From Symsagittifera roscoffensis (Eukaryota; Xenacoelomorpha; Acoela; Convolutidae), in the NCBI RefSeq assembly GCF_963678635.1, contig NC_087065.1:310001-374000 (forward strand): a stretch of 64,000 nucleotides of DNA, written 5' to 3'. The notes under the pieces were generated by a model that searched no databases, had not been told where the DNA came from, and saw only the letters and a program-made list of their open reading frames with translations. Below, piece after piece: positions 61,908-64,000 of this stretch. The first letter of the stretch is position 1. Each line of letters starts with the position of its first letter. A program made the translations under genes and the position numbers.

Positions 61908-62106
61908 CTCGGCTATCTGCAGTGGCGGTGGCCTCAAGAGAAGGAGCAGGCATTGTGTATTGTTGTATGGTGCCATATATGCAGATGGAGCACACAGTGT
62001 ACTTTCCCTTGATCACCATCACATCAGTCAGTGTTTTAGTTCCCCCACTGACCCCGACAGACGAGGAGGAGGAGCTGCCTCCCCCCACACTCTCGTCATA
62101 CATTAC
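61908..62106 (-). CDS. VIRMA: virilizer exon A (N-terminal domain)
   Basis: The acceptor follows gtgcttgttgttag. The donor is GAG|GTCAGA, leaving one base of a split codon, which exon B completes in frame. The translation starts V-M-Y-D-E-S, then a Ser-rich insert, then VMVIKGKYTVCSICIYGTIQ. This parallels the human segment with EYDEN followed by the LVLRGWYNCLTLAIYGS block, the end of the conserved N-terminal beta-rich domain. About 60-90 upstream residues of that domain must lie in an earlier exon not seen in this window. Confidence 0.82.
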
Positions 62107-62856
62107 CTAACAACAAGCACACCATCACATACTCATCCATATGCACATGCTCATACAGCTATCAAAGGCAGTCACGACAGCCTCTTCTACTCTCTGCTAC
62201 TAGTAAAAAATAATCTATTTTCATTTTAAAAAAATTTAAAATGAAGTGTACATCAAGAAAACAAAATTAAGCTAAGATAACTTAATAGGAAGCAAATAAG
62301 CAAAAAGGGGCGTCGAAAAAAAAATTTATTCCAGGATATCTTTCTATGGGCTCTTAAAGTTTACTTTTTAAGGTAGAATTTATAGAAAACCATTCGAGTT
62401 ATACGCAACTGTATTATCTGTTAGCTTGTTTTAATAATCATATTTTTGTATGTTGTTATTTGTTATTATTTCATGACATCATTTTCGGCCGACCAACTCT
62501 TTAATTTTTCTGAAGTCGATTTTTTGGCCAACACTTTCCAAAGAGTGCCAAAACGGAAAGGGCAAGCAAATTTCCAGTTAAGGGATAATTTTATCGAAAA
62601 CACTTAATATTTTGATTTCATGTCTCAAAAAAAAATCACAATCAAGACCATTCGAACAAGTTTAACAGTCAAAATTAATTGTTTCTCAAGCTTTATTTTT
62701 AGAGTTTTTGATATTACATTGACTGAAACGGCTCGATCAAGTAAACTGCTCATACAATTGCATTCATTGGAACGATTCTTATTTAAATGGTTTGGTTTTC
62801 TCGTTGATTGCGCAGTTTTGATAGCACCTGTCATTTTTCTAGGATTCATTTTACCT

Positions 62857-63049
62857 CTTGCAACTAGGTTCGACTTTGATCAATTATAGCTACGAGATAT
62901 TTGACGTTTCCTTTCTTTTCAATCGTTGCATTTTCAATACGAATATTAGGTTCGACTTTGATCTTGCAACTAGGTTCGACTTTGATCAATTATAGCTACG
63001 AGATATTTGACGTTTCCTTTCTTTTCAATCGTTGCATTTTCAATACGAA
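62857..63049. repeat. Recent tandem duplication, 106-bp period
   Basis: The block starting cttgcaactaggttcgactt at 62857 recurs at 62963, apparently without substitutions through tttcaatacgaa. A further partial ttaggttcgactttgat at 62946 marks the junction. Confidence 0.92.
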
Positions 63050-63389
63050 AGTATTGTTATCTTCAAAAGTTTCGCTTGATTTCGGAATATAAAGATTGCA
63101 GAGTTCCGTTTTCGACATGAAAACAAAGTATTATCAATGATTTTCCTGACTTTGCAGTAACTTGTTAGTGGTTAGTTCAGGTCAATGAGGCAAAAAAGAA
63201 ATTGAGCGATCCTATGACTGTTATTGGTGGACTCATTTGAATTCATTCAATACAATTCTAAAAATTTGATTCTAAATATTTTTATGGAAGCCTTTCTGTA
63301 ATCCTTTCACACATATCTATTTGAGCCACTTCAGAACAAGTATTTTTTATATCCAAAAAAAACTTACAATACAATAACTTACCCGACTA

Positions 63390-63640
63390 AAACTTACAAT
63401 AATTTGTAAGGCTGAAACTATTTAGTTTCAGCCAGAAAACAATAAATTTAACTTCGAAAGCAGTTGCTCTTCCTCTCCTCTAACCTCGCAAGACTAGGAA
63501 AAAAAAGAGTAAGATTAAGACTGGTACCAGACTAAGAAGTAGCACGAATCTATCCAGCCGAAAATAAGACAGCGTGACGAACAGACGGTGTATCTTTTCT
63601 GAAATTACCCTATGCGTGAGCCACCCCGGACATAAACTCA
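63390..63640 (+). repeat. LTR-like dispersed repeat, copy 2
   Basis: Diverged direct-orientation relative of 57290-57520, with the same run of blocks ending gccaccccgg. It includes aggctgaaactatttagttt, which has an extra internal inverted repeat (gctgaaact...agtttcagc). Confidence 0.6.
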
Positions 63641-64000
63641 CTATCGAAGCATTTGAGAATCTAATATTTTGTGAGAGATGGAGACGAAAGCGCTTTTAAA
63701 AGATTAACATTAAATTCAAGAAAAAATATAAATTAATAAAAATTATTTAGAAAGGCAATGGAATCGTATAGGTCTTAAGCGCCCAAGCTAATATAAAACT
63801 AAAACCTAGCGGTTTGATACGGTTTAGACTCTTTTGTTCTTCCTAGCATTCTGGTGGTGCAAGAAATCTTTCGTCAAATAGCTTGTGTAATTCTCCGTCG
63901 TTGTCATTCGTCACTTGTCAGCAAAAGAGCTTCTTTTGCGATAAAAAATCATCTTCTAATTTTTTTTCAAATTTTCAGACATTATGAACACTTTTCCGAG

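Larger units (their letters stand above)
20887..62106 (-). other. VIRMA: virilizer (VIRMA) homologue, gene body, partial at both ends
   Basis: Minus-strand gene with 13 readable coding exons (A at the 5' end, M at the 3' end). VIRMA is a nuclear scaffold of the m6A writer complex: with WTAP, HAKAI and ZC3H13 it positions the METTL3-METTL14 catalytic pair on mRNA, and in flies it acts in sex-specific splicing. The identification rests on collinear similarity, recalled from the human protein, spread over exons A, F, G, H, K, L and M. Key anchors are IYGTIQ (exon A), EWVVRLESLYEAAL (F), FNVRQIKVGCRLIS (G), LCKWLEPM (L) and PFRDLRVVEAVMTL (M). Order and spacing match human VIRMA up to about its residue 1000. 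The N-terminal first exon(s) and the whole C-terminal part are outside the readable sequence. No promoter or polyadenylation site was identified. Confidence 0.88.
62107..64000. other. Upstream region, no exon found
   Basis: The missing N-terminal exon(s) of virilizer should lie upstream in transcription, but I see no minus-strand frame resembling that domain here. The region contains a 106-bp tandem duplication and the second LTR-like repeat. A weak resemblance to the hAT MITE interior is near 62485-62560 (ttcggccgacc). Confidence 0.6.

Overview
The window is nuclear DNA from an animal, very probably an invertebrate. It is AT-rich, with long introns bounded by GT-AG (and some GC-AG) splice sites, a megabase-style satellite array, tRNA-derived SINEs, a non-LTR retrotransposon and a hAT-type miniature element. 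I could not place it in a phylum.

The only host gene I can support is on the minus strand: a homologue of virilizer (VIRMA/KIAA1429), the large scaffold subunit of the m6A mRNA methyltransferase complex. Thirteen coding exons can be read from 62106 down to 20887, about 4.1 kb of coding sequence or roughly 1,380 codons. Eleven of the twelve splice junctions keep the reading frame with ordinary consensus sites; the exon E to exon F junction is unresolved. The first exon(s), about 60-90 residues, lie upstream of 62106 and were not found. The conserved C-terminal part is also absent: the last exon (20887-21360) ends in a good donor and faces a satellite array of more than 20 kb.

Layout: 1 to about 20380 is a tandem array of about 38 monomers of roughly 535 bp. 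20381-33041 holds virilizer exons M to E, with introns carrying SINEs, hAT MITE fragments and another dispersed repeat. 33042-49878 is one 16.8 kb intron, mostly filled by three head-to-tail, nearly identical 4.38 kb units (35163-48319). Each unit contains the same dead LINE plus about 1.4 kb of a diverged 515-bp tandem repeat. 49879-50533 is a low-complexity exon rich in Pro, Met, Gly and Ala. 50534-58865 is an 8.3 kb intron with an unrecognised, decayed, A/C-rich coding block on the plus strand (about 54400-57200), ending at an LTR-like repeat. 58866-62106 holds exons C, B and A, a plus-strand tRNA-like SINE and a complete hAT MITE with a perfect 8-bp target duplication. 62107-64000 has a recent 106-bp duplication and a second LTR-like repeat copy, but no recognised exon.

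The biology is therefore one conserved RNA-modification gene whose introns have been heavily colonised and locally amplified by repeats. I found no prokaryotic features, CRISPR array or operon.
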